A stretch of 64,000 nucleotides of DNA from contig CP097573.1 in NCBI GenBank assembly GCA_000492175.2, forward strand, positions 62,001 through 126,000, written 5' to 3'. Within the stretch, counting starts at the first letter, position 1. Every line of letters begins with the position of its first letter. This DNA is from Firmicutes bacterium ASF500 (lineage in GTDB: Bacteria > Bacillota > Clostridia > Oscillospirales > Oscillospiraceae). Shown piece after piece: positions 48,887 to 55,872 of this stretch. A program made the translations under genes and the position numbers. The notes below the pieces were generated by a model. That model searched no databases and was not told the DNA's origin. It saw only the letters and a program-made list of their open reading frames with translations.

Positions 48887-49942
48887 ATGAAAATTAGTCA
48901 GATAATTAAAGAAAAGCGAAAGCACTTGGGGTTAACGCAAGAAAATATTGCGGAGTATTTGGGTGTTTCAATACCCGCAGTTAGTAAATGGGAGAACGGA
49001 ACAACTTATCCAGACATTACACTTCTCCCCGGCTTGGCCAGATTGTTAAAGACAGATTTGAATACGCTCATGTCCTTTAATGAGGAAATGTCTGAAGTGG
49101 AGATCAAAAATGTTGTTATGAAAGTTCAATCCATCATTCAGGAAGATGGGTTTGAAGATGGTTTTCAATTCGCTTTAGATCAAGTTAGGGCATTTCCAAC
49201 TTGTGAAAATTTAATTTATTCGTTGGGTGTTTTTTTACAACCCTCTTTAGGATTGCAGTCAGTGGAGCATCAAAGTAAATATCGTGAAGAACTTGCTAAA
49301 CTGTATTTTAGGATACGCAATAGCGAAAATATTGAAATAAAAAAAGAAGCAATTTCTTTTTTGTTCTATCTGCATTGTGAAAAAGAAGAATATGAAAAAG
49401 CTGCCACATTACTAAATGATTATCCCGCTGATACAAAGTTAATGATGGCATATCTACATCAACAAAAAAAGGAATATGAACCTGCGTGTGTTTTATTAGA
49501 GCATCGAATGTTGGAAATCGCAGTTGAAATGCAATCCATACTAATAGCTTTAACCCAGGTTTCTTTGTCTGAAAACCGGGGAGACGATGCCGAGGAATTG
49601 GCTTGCATCCAAGAACAGTTGGCAAAGCAATTTGGCATTTTAGAATGTACCGCATATACAGCTAAACTTGAATGTGCAATAAATAAAAAAGATGCGGAGT
49701 ACTGCACAAAAATACTATCTTTACTCCTTGCTTCTATGGAGGGAAAGACGGATATTTCATCGAATATTTTATACAAGCATTTGAATTTATCCGATGATAA
49801 CATGGAAAATCTGCCACGGCAGCTTTTATCATCAATGATTGAGCAGTTAAAATCTGAATTACACGATGAAACATCGTTTTTGAAAGAAAATTCCGAATTT
49901 CAATCGCTCTTGCGGAGATACAGAGAATATTTGGAGAGGTAG
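48887..49942 (+). CDS. XRE regulator with TPR-like C-terminal domain
   Basis: ATG 48887 follows GGAGG. An N-terminal helix-turn-helix (IIKEKRKHLGLTQENIAEYL, IPAVSKWENGTTYPDITLLP) is joined to ~270 residues of helical repeats resembling tetratricopeptides, as in quorum-sensing RRNPP-like regulators and related stress regulators. It is AT-rich and followed 3 bp later by the M23 peptidase gene, so the pair is co-transcribed. Confidence 0.85.
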   Translation: MKISQIIKEKRKHLGLTQENIAEYLGVSIPAVSKWENGTTYPDITLLPGLARLLKTDLNTLMSFNEEMSEVEIKNVVMKVQSIIQEDGFEDGFQFALDQVRAFPTCENLIYSLGVFLQPSLGLQSVEHQSKYREELAKLYFRIRNSENIEIKKEAISFLFYLHCEKEEYEKAATLLNDYPADTKLMMAYLHQQKKEYEPACVLLEHRMLEIAVEMQSILIALTQVSLSENRGDDAEELACIQEQLAKQFGILECTAYTAKLECAINKKDAEYCTKILSLLLASMEGKTDISSNILYKHLNLSDDNMENLPRQLLSSMIEQLKSELHDETSFLKENSEFQSLLRRYREYLER

Positions 49943-49945
49943 TTT

Positions 49946-50791
49946 ATGCTTAAATTTATTTCAAAATTACAATGGTTGTTTTGGGTTGGGTTTTTAGGCG
50001 TTTTTTTTGATAACCAGTACCTAACTCTATTCTTCTTGTTCGGATTGTGTGGCTTTGCAAATGTATTTTCTCCCATGCGTAACAACATTCAAAATTTAAT
50101 GTTTCTCGGTCAAAATTTATGGATGCTTGTTGGAATACTTATTGCACATTTTAGACATGGCTTTAAGCTCCCGGATAAAAACTCATATAAACCGCAAGTA
50201 CAGTACTCACTCCCGTTTGATGGTGAGTGGTATATTGCAAACGGAGGGGTTGATAAAGAAACTTCACATTCTTGGTTTCTTCCGTCCCAGCGGTATGCTT
50301 ATGATTTTTTTATTATGAACAACGAAGAAACCACTTTTTCGGGAGAAAGAGAACAATTAGAAAATTACTTCTGCTTTGCAGAAAATGTTTTGGCTCCGGC
50401 AGATGGTGTTGTCATTTCTGCGGTCAGTCACTTTCCAAATACCCCTATTATCGCAGAGGGACAGGTCGATTGTACCGCATCGGATGTGCGAGGAAACCAT
50501 ATCATTATTCGTCACAGCAAGCATGAATATAGCATGATAGCACATCTCCTTCCAGAAAGTATCTGTGTGAAAAAAGGAGATAGTGTCAGTAGGGGGCAAG
50601 TAATTGCAAAATGCGGAAATAGCGGAAATACAAGTGAACCGCATATTCATTTTCAAATTCAATATGGAAAGAGCTTTGCAATATCAGCAGGATTACCAGT
50701 CCTCTTTGCTCATATTATTGTTGACGGAAAGAAAACACCGCAAGGATTTATTACAAATGGTCATTATGTTAAAAATGATGATTTAATCTAA
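49946..50791 (+). CDS. Membrane-anchored M23-type peptidase
   Basis: ATG 49946 with GGAGAGG upstream. Two or three N-terminal hydrophobic segments (residues ~9-35 and ~50-70) precede a LytM-fold domain: SHSWFLPSQRYAYDFFIMN, GNHIIIRHSKHEYSMIAHL, VSRGQVIAKCGNSGNTSEPH and IHFQI. The second zinc motif HIH is clear; the first histidine is less certain. It could cleave peptidoglycan or a peptide signal. It belongs to the AT-rich cargo block. Confidence 0.8.
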   Translation: MLKFISKLQWLFWVGFLGVFFDNQYLTLFFLFGLCGFANVFSPMRNNIQNLMFLGQNLWMLVGILIAHFRHGFKLPDKNSYKPQVQYSLPFDGEWYIANGGVDKETSHSWFLPSQRYAYDFFIMNNEETTFSGEREQLENYFCFAENVLAPADGVVISAVSHFPNTPIIAEGQVDCTASDVRGNHIIIRHSKHEYSMIAHLLPESICVKKGDSVSRGQVIAKCGNSGNTSEPHIHFQIQYGKSFAISAGLPVLFAHIIVDGKKTPQGFITNGHYVKNDDLI

Positions 50792-50884
50792 CCTTACATT
50801 TAAGATTAGCCGCCCAACGGAAATAAAAAAACCGTTGTTTCGGCGGCTGAATATCCATGCGCCAAAACAAAATACAGTAGCCTT

Positions 50885-50926
50885 ACGGCGGTTTTGAAAT
50901 AAGAAATTTCAGACCGCCGTTTTTTA
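50885..50926 (+). terminator. Terminator after the cargo block
   Basis: ACGGCGGT/ACCGCCGT with an inner GAAAT/ATTTC pair and a T5 tail. An additional stem, GCCGCC...GGCGGC, lies at 50809-50848. Confidence 0.8.
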
Positions 50927-50928
50927 TT

Positions 50929-51098
50929 GACACGGCGGCAAAAGGAGGTAACGCCGTGTCTTTCCATATTGTCCGCCCCCCTGACCTGTCAAAAAAAGCC
51001 CTCCCCCTCTAAAGGGGAGCCCTGGCCGAAACTGCGAAAATTGTAAAATACTGTCGCCCCGACACGTCCGTATAGCCTTGCGCTGTGCGGACGTTTTT
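50929..51098 (+). promoter_or_regulatory. Leader peptide and attenuator-like region
   Basis: A GTG at 50956 with AAAGGAGG opens a complete 18-codon ORF (MSFHIVRPPDLSKKALPL). Its ribosome binding site lies in the loop, and its start codon in the stem, of GACACGGC (50929)/GCCGTGTC (50953). A further stem ACGTCCG/CGGACGT with T5 (51064-51098) could terminate before the sigma-like gene. The remaining 50792-51206 gap holds palindrome copy 10. Confidence 0.5.
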
Positions 51099-51108
51099 CT
51101 ATTCTGGA

Positions 51109-51133
51109 GCCTCTGGACACCATGTCCAGAGGC
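51109..51133. repeat. Palindrome copy 10 (upstream of sigma-like gene)
   Basis: The arms GCCTCTGGACA and TGTCCAGAGGC are separated by CCA; one central base differs from the consensus. Confidence 0.85.
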
Positions 51134-51206
51134 CCGCTGCCGCTCCCCGCCGTTCCCTCCATTTCGATCTGTCCCTTTCCGCCCTGTATCGAAATGGAGG
51201 TTACAT

Positions 51207-51626
51207 ATGACGACCATCAAATTGAACAACTACTACCCCCATCTGACCGAGTGTGTCACCCTGGAAGTGTCGGAGGAGATCGCCGTGACCCTCTCCATTG
51301 GGGGCCGTATGTGCGACAGCTACAAGCGGCGCAAGCGGGACCATGACGAGTGCTCCCTGGACGGGACCCCCGGCTTTGAGGCCGACGTGACCTATCCCCC
51401 GCTGACCCCGGAGGAGATCATGGAGCTGGCCGAGGACCACGCCGCCCTCTATTCCGCCCTTGACCGTCTCCCGCCCGTCCAGGCCCGGCGCGTCTACGCC
51501 CGCTTCATCCTGGGGCGGAGCGTGGGCCAGATCGCCAGGGCCGAGGACGTGGAGGAGCGCAACGTCCGGGAGACGATCAACAAAGGCTTGCGGGGGTTGA
51601 AAAAATATTTGGATTTTTCTCGTTGA
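51207..51626 (+). CDS. Sigma-70 region 4-like regulator
   Basis: ATG 51207 follows ATGGAGG. The 139-residue protein has an N-terminal segment (NNYYPHLTECVTLEVSEEIA) and a C-terminal region 4-like helix-turn-helix (DRLPPVQARRVYARFILGRS, VGQIARAEDVEERNVRETIN). It is placed before the recombinase module in the ICE, as Orf7-like regulators often are. Confidence 0.8.
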   Translation: MTTIKLNNYYPHLTECVTLEVSEEIAVTLSIGGRMCDSYKRRKRDHDECSLDGTPGFEADVTYPPLTPEEIMELAEDHAALYSALDRLPPVQARRVYARFILGRSVGQIARAEDVEERNVRETINKGLRGLKKYLDFSR

Positions 51627-52248
51627 GGTACATCCGAAAATGCGGAAAAAGCGCCTGATAGGTGAGGAGGGACAAGCCCCTCCCGCCGACAACTGAATAT
51701 ACAGTATTTCAGGCACAAAACCCGCGTGAGTAGCGACAAAAGGCGCGCCGCCAGGATGGGAGCTCCAAGGAGGTGAACAGGGAGCGGACCGAGCGATCAA
51801 CGCGAACCTTTGACCCGGCTGTGGCAGGCCGGGCGCGAGGACAGCGCGGGGGATAATGAAACTTGCTCACGCCCTCCCATGGACTTGCGGGGGAGCTCTG
51901 CGGTATGCGCCAGTCCTCTCCACGGGGGCAGCGGTATTGCGGAGCTATGACAGCCGGAGCCACCGGCGGCCTGGAATATTCCCGGCGCTGGGGGTGCGTG
52001 GCGAATACAGCGTACAACAAAAACCATGGGGGCCGCCCGCCTGGGTCCTGTCTGTCTTGCGACAGCCCAAACTTTCCCCGGCGCGGCGGCCCCGTTCGTG
52101 GATCGAAATGGAACACCCTGCTCACTCCCGGCCTAGGGCCGGGAGTGAGGGCAGGCCAGAAGGCGGTACGATAAGTACCGCCTTCTGGCGTTCTCTCATA
52201 GGACGAGCCGGGTATGGAATATATCTCTGGAGAGGAGGGTGATCACCT
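51627..52248 (+). ncRNA. Gene-free, highly structured 620-bp region (candidate RNA)
   Basis: No ORF fits a protein family here. Long perfect stems are present: 52121-52133 with 52137-52149 (13 bp, 3-nt loop), 52155-52169 with 52175-52189 (15 bp, 5-nt loop), and 52029-52037 with 52085-52093 enclosing CTGTC-TTGC-GACAG (52052-52065). It could be a structured RNA, a recombinase leader or an origin. Confidence 0.5.
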
Positions 52249-52515
52249 ATGTTGCAACAGCAAGTGAATATGGAACGATTGGCAAATGTTGATATTCAGA
52301 CGGTCAGAAAAGAGGAACTGATCGACGTGAGCGGGGCAGCCTTTGACAATAGCGTTCCGCAGAAATATCGGGCAGCCCAAGTCCTGCAAATTACGGGTAA
52401 TCCCTATTGTTTCCGCGTGGGGGATTTGTGTGTGAAGTTGGAGTTTTTAGAGAGCGCCCCACCTCTGCAAGATGCTTTTTCCAGCTTTCTGCAACGTAAA
52501 AAGAGCGGTGTATGA
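52249..52515 (+). CDS. Small recombinase-associated protein, ICE
   Basis: ATG 52249 follows GGAGGGTGAT. The 88-residue protein (NVDIQTVRKEELIDVSGAAF, QVLQITGNPYCFRVGDLCVK) has the C-terminal pattern shared with the element 1 small ORF. It is conserved in front of large serine recombinases in this bacterial group. The role is unknown. Confidence 0.7.
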   Translation: MLQQQVNMERLANVDIQTVRKEELIDVSGAAFDNSVPQKYRAAQVLQITGNPYCFRVGDLCVKLEFLESAPPLQDAFSSFLQRKKSGV

Positions 52516-52528
52516 CATCTTTTCCGAA

Positions 52529-52551
52529 CCTTTGGACACCGTGACCAGAGG
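52529..52551. repeat. Palindrome copy 11 (degenerate, before recombinase)
   Basis: CCTTTGGACAC and GTGACCAGAGG around C; one mismatch in each arm. Confidence 0.75.
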
Positions 52552-52622
52552 GGAGACATCCTTGTGTATTGCCCCTAATAGCGGTATAATATAGGTGTAA
52601 TGTGATAGGGAAGGAGGTCAAC

Positions 52623-54305
52623 ATGGCGCGGAAAAGCCGTTCCATTACTGAAACCCAAAAGCCTAAATATCGGGTGTGGAGGATCGCAATTTACATCCGA
52701 CTTTCTAAAGAGGATGCCAGGTGCTTTGATGAATCTGAAAGTGTAACGAACCAGCGGAAAATTATTGAGGATCATATCGCGGAGTTTAACGATGGCGACG
52801 AGTACATCATTATTGACGAGTATGTTGACGACGGTATTTCCGGTACGACCGATGACGAGCGCGGCGACTTTCAGCGGATGCTCTCGGACATCAAGCGCGG
52901 GCGGATCAACTGTGTGATTGTCAAAGACCTTGCGCGGTCATTCCGCAATTACAGCGATCAGGGCTACTATTTAGACGATTGGTTTCCCCGGTACAATGTC
53001 CGTTTTATCTCTCTCTTTCATCAGTCGTTAGACAGTTATAAGGACCCCCAAAATATGCGGAGTATCGCAGTCCCCATACAGGGTGTCCTCAATGAAAACC
53101 ACTGCGCGGAAACTTCTGATAAAGTGCGGGAAGTTTTTGACATGAAACGACGCAACGGAGAACACATTGGATCTTTTGCTGCCTATGGTTACATCAAAGA
53201 CACCGACGATAAAAATGCCCTTGTGATTGATGAGCAAGCCGCCTCTGTGGTCCGGGAGATATTTTCCATGTTCCTGGATGGTATGAGCAAAAACGCTATT
53301 GTCCGTTATTTGAACGATCACGGTGTTCTCTGCCCCTCTCTTTATAAGCGGGAATGTCTGGGCCTAAAGTACCAAAACCCCCAAATGAACATGACAAAGC
53401 GCCCGTTATGGTGTGCTATGACCGTTACCTCTATTCTTAAAAACCGTATGTACTGTGGGGATATGGTGCAGGGGCGATACCGGATCAAGAGCTATAAGGT
53501 CCATGTTCAAGAGAGCGTACCAAAAGACGAATGGTATATTGTAGAAAACACCCATGAGGCAATTATTGACCGAGAAACTTTTGAAAAAGTTCAGCGGCTT
53601 TTGCTTCGGGACACGCGAACAGGGCCGCAGCAAAATAAACTGTATTTGTTCAGTGGGTTTTTGAAATGCGCTGACTGCGAAAAATCCATGACCCGCAGCA
53701 AAGTAGGCGATGCTGTGTACTACTATTGCCGTACATATAAGGACCAGTCCAAAGGGGGTTGTACAAAGCACACGATCCGGCATGACCGCCTGGAGGCTGC
53801 GGTACTCTATGCAATCCGGCAGCAGGTTTATCTGGCGGTTGATTATTCCAAAACCATTGAATGGATCAACCGTGCTCCCCTGGTAAAAAGCCAGTCGAAA
53901 AAACTGATTGACGCAATCGAGCAAAAAGAGCGGGAGCTTTCCAAGATCATCCGATATAAGCAGGCAATTTATCAGGACTGGAAAGACGGCGAAATATCAC
54001 ACTCCGATTACCGCCACATGAAAGCAGATTATGAGCAGCAGGCCGATGCTCTGGGGGCAGTCATTGAACGCCTCCAGGCAGAAAAGGCGGAAATTGAAAA
54101 TGGTGTTGATGTAGAAAACCCGTTTTTGCTGGCGTTCCGGCAGTATCAGAACATCGACAAGCTGACGAGAGATGTTTTAATCGAATTGGTAGATCATATC
54201 AAAGTTTATGAGGGCGGAAGCATTAGTATTGTATTCCGCTTCGCAGACGAGTTACGCCGGGTACAGGAATACATTGAAGTCAATCACCATAATGAAGCGG
54301 TTTGA
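52623..54305 (+). CDS. Large serine recombinase of the ICE
   Basis: ATG 52623 follows GGAAGGAGG. The catalytic domain is [17 protein letters not shown] with [19 protein letters not shown]; the recombinase domain has [19 protein letters not shown] and [16 protein letters not shown]; the zinc ribbon is [16 protein letters not shown] ... [10 protein letters not shown]; a coiled coil and [12 protein letters not shown] complete the 560-residue protein. It is related to the element 1 recombinase, and both act on an AC core in Thr-Gly-Pro codons of the same gene. Confidence 0.94.
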   Translation: MARKSRSITETQKPKYRVWRIAIYIRLSKEDARCFDESESVTNQRKIIEDHIAEFNDGDEYIIIDEYVDDGISGTTDDERGDFQRMLSDIKRGRINCVIVKDLARSFRNYSDQGYYLDDWFPRYNVRFISLFHQSLDSYKDPQNMRSIAVPIQGVLNENHCAETSDKVREVFDMKRRNGEHIGSFAAYGYIKDTDDKNALVIDEQAASVVREIFSMFLDGMSKNAIVRYLNDHGVLCPSLYKRECLGLKYQNPQMNMTKRPLWCAMTVTSILKNRMYCGDMVQGRYRIKSYKVHVQESVPKDEWYIVENTHEAIIDRETFEKVQRLLLRDTRTGPQQNKLYLFSGFLKCADCEKSMTRSKVGDAVYYYCRTYKDQSKGGCTKHTIRHDRLEAAVLYAIRQQVYLAVDYSKTIEWINRAPLVKSQSKKLIDAIEQKERELSKIIRYKQAIYQDWKDGEISHSDYRHMKADYEQQADALGAVIERLQAEKAEIENGVDVENPFLLAFRQYQNIDKLTRDVLIELVDHIKVYEGGSISIVFRFADELRRVQEYIEVNHHNEAV

Positions 54306-54670
54306 AAACCGCATTTTTCCAGACAATCTACTTTCCTAATATAAATGCCCCGACCGGCCCTGCCGGTCCTGCCGGTGCGACTGGCGCGACTGGCGCCGCT
54401 GGCGCCGAGGGTCCCATTGGCCCCACCGGCCCTGCCGGCGCTGAGGGCCCCATTGGTCCTACCGGCCCCGCCGGTCCTGCCGGAGCCACGGGCGCGACGG
54501 GCGCCACTGGCGCTGAGGGTCCCATTGGTCCCACTGGCCCTGCCGGCCCGGCCATTACCCCCGGCCCCGCGGTGGCGGATGAGGAACCAGGCGCTGGAAC
54601 TCCGGAGCTCGTGGACAAGATCAATGAGCTGCTGGCCTCTCTGAGGACCGCCGGCGTCATTGCTCCCTGA
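54302..54670 (+). CDS. Collagen-like protein, detached 3' part
   Basis: True collagen sequence begins at 54355 after the AC core. It encodes Gly-X-X repeats ([20 protein letters not shown]) and a short C-terminal domain ([20 protein letters not shown]) ending at 54670. A TTG at 54302 in the ICE opens the same frame ([20 protein letters not shown]), so the element end could drive a new, short collagen-like protein. A terminator follows. Confidence 0.75.
   Translation: MKTAFFQTIYFPNINAPTGPAGPAGATGATGAAGAEGPIGPTGPAGAEGPIGPTGPAGPAGATGATGATGAEGPIGPTGPAGPAITPGPAVADEEPGAGTPELVDKINELLASLRTAGVIAP
54330..54354. other. Right attachment junction of the ICE
   Basis: The arm ACTTTCCTAATATAAATGCC (continuing CCG) is followed by AC at 54353-54354. 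It pairs with the left-end arm at 18 of 23 positions. Confidence 0.8.
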
Positions 54671-54690
54671 TCTCCGTTCCGACGGAAACA

Positions 54691-54724
54691 GCCGGCGCTC
54701 CCGGGATGGGAGCGCCGGCCTTTT
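54691..54724 (+). terminator. Terminator of the collagen-like gene
   Basis: GCCGGCGCTCCC/GGGAGCGCCGGC with a 5-nt loop, followed by C and TTTT. Confidence 0.88.
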
Positions 54725-54738
54725 GAAAGGAGGCCCCT

Positions 54739-55872
54739 ATGAGAACATATAAGGTATGCGTCTACGCCATCTGTAAGAACGAGGCGGCGTTCGCCGACCG
54801 CTGGATGGACTCCATGTCGGAGGCGGACCAGGTGGTGGTGCTGGACACTGGCTCCAGCGACGGCACGTCGGAGAAGCTCCGGGCCCGGGGGGCCCAAGTG
54901 ACGGTGGAGGAAATTTCTCCCTGGCGGTTCGACACCGCGCGGAACCGGTCCCTGGAACTGGTGGCGGAGGACGCCGACATCTGCGTCTGCACCGACTTGG
55001 ACGAGGTATTCCACCCCGGCTGGCGGGAGGCGCTGGAGAAGGCCTGGGTCCCCGGCGCGGGGCAGGCCACCTACCGGTACACCTGGTCCTTCAACGCCGA
55101 CGGCTCGGAGGGGGTGGTGTTCTGGTATGAGAAAATTCACGCCCGCCGGGGCTATCAGTGGGTCCACCCGGTCCACGAGGTGCTCAAGTGGACGGGGGAG
55201 GGCAGTCCCGGCCCCATGGTCAGCGCCGAGGGAGTCCAGCTGGACCACCACCCCGACCCGAACAAGTCCCGGGGGCAGTACCTGCCCCTGCTGGAGCTGT
55301 CCGTCCGGGAGGAGCCGGGGGATGACCGGAACGTCCACTATCTGGGCCGGGAGTACATGTACCGGGGCCGGTGGGACGACTGCATCAAGACCCTGAAAGG
55401 CCACCTGGCTATGCCCACCGCCCTCTGGCGGGACGAGCGGGCGGCCTCCATGCGGTACATTGCGAAATCCTACTGGAGCAAGGGGGAGCCCGCCCAGGCC
55501 CGGGACTGGTATCTCCGGGCCATCACCGAGGCCCCCCACCTGCGGGAGCCCTATGTGGACCTGGCCCTCATGCTCTACGCCCTGAAGGAGTGGGAGGGGG
55601 TGCTCTATTTCACCGCCTGCGCCCTGGCCATTACCGTCCGGCCCCGGAGCTATATCTGCGAGGCCGCCGCCTGGGGCAGTCTGCCCCACGACCTGCGGTC
55701 CATCGCCTTCTATCAGACCGGGGCCTACCCCGAGGCCCTGGAGGAGGTGCAAAAAGCGATTGCCCTGGAGCCGGGCAATGAGCGGCTCCAGGGCAATTTA
55801 CAGATGATGGAGCGGGCGGCGGAGACCGCCCGAAGGGACGCCCGGTCAGATCAGGCGGATCTCGCCGTCTGA
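54739..55872 (+). CDS. GT2 glycosyltransferase with TPR-like tail
   Basis: The GT-A domain has VYAICKNEAAFADRWMDSM, VVLDTGSSDGTSEKLRARG and CVCTDLDEVFHPGW (DxD-like), typical of family 2. From residue ~215 helical repeats follow (DDCIKTLKGHLAMPTALWRD, YWSKGEPAQARDWYLRAITE, YPEALEEVQKAIALEPGNER). Its place directly after the collagen-like gene suggests it glycosylates that threonine-rich protein, as in BclA systems; this is inferred. AAAGGAGG precedes the ATG. Its end overlaps the convergent FapA gene by 27 bp. Confidence 0.88.
   Translation: MRTYKVCVYAICKNEAAFADRWMDSMSEADQVVVLDTGSSDGTSEKLRARGAQVTVEEISPWRFDTARNRSLELVAEDADICVCTDLDEVFHPGWREALEKAWVPGAGQATYRYTWSFNADGSEGVVFWYEKIHARRGYQWVHPVHEVLKWTGEGSPGPMVSAEGVQLDHHPDPNKSRGQYLPLLELSVREEPGDDRNVHYLGREYMYRGRWDDCIKTLKGHLAMPTALWRDERAASMRYIAKSYWSKGEPAQARDWYLRAITEAPHLREPYVDLALMLYALKEWEGVLYFTACALAITVRPRSYICEAAAWGSLPHDLRSIAFYQTGAYPEALEEVQKAIALEPGNERLQGNLQMMERAAETARRDARSDQADLAV

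Larger units (their letters stand above)
20166..54354. mobile_element. 34.2-kb integrative conjugative element in a collagen-like gene
   Basis: The ends are defined by restoration of the collagen frame and by a near-perfect attP dyad: two 23-bp arms matching at 18 positions around AC. The element holds a Tn1549-type conjugation set (PcfB, VirD4, Maff-2, VirB6, PrgI, VirB4, NlpC/P60, DUF4315, DUF4366, MobC, relaxase), orphan ParB, two DNA methyltransferases and ArdA, and a serine recombinase at the right end. maff-2 is disrupted, so self-transfer may be impaired. Confidence 0.88.

Noticed and set aside
51627..52248. Group II intron
   Set aside because: No reverse transcriptase and no recognisable domain V hairpin were seen; a GTGAG near the start alone is not enough.
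21702..52551. Eleven palindromes as a CRISPR array
   Set aside because: Copies are kilobases apart, at gene boundaries, without spacer-repeat periodicity or cas genes.
21702..52551. Palindromes as ordinary intrinsic terminators
   Set aside because: Most lack a T-tract, symmetry extends through the centre, and three copies lie inside coding sequence.
54302..54354. Treating the 3' collagen fragment as an independent full gene
   Set aside because: Its first codons lie in the ICE end, and the remaining sequence continues the split gene in register.
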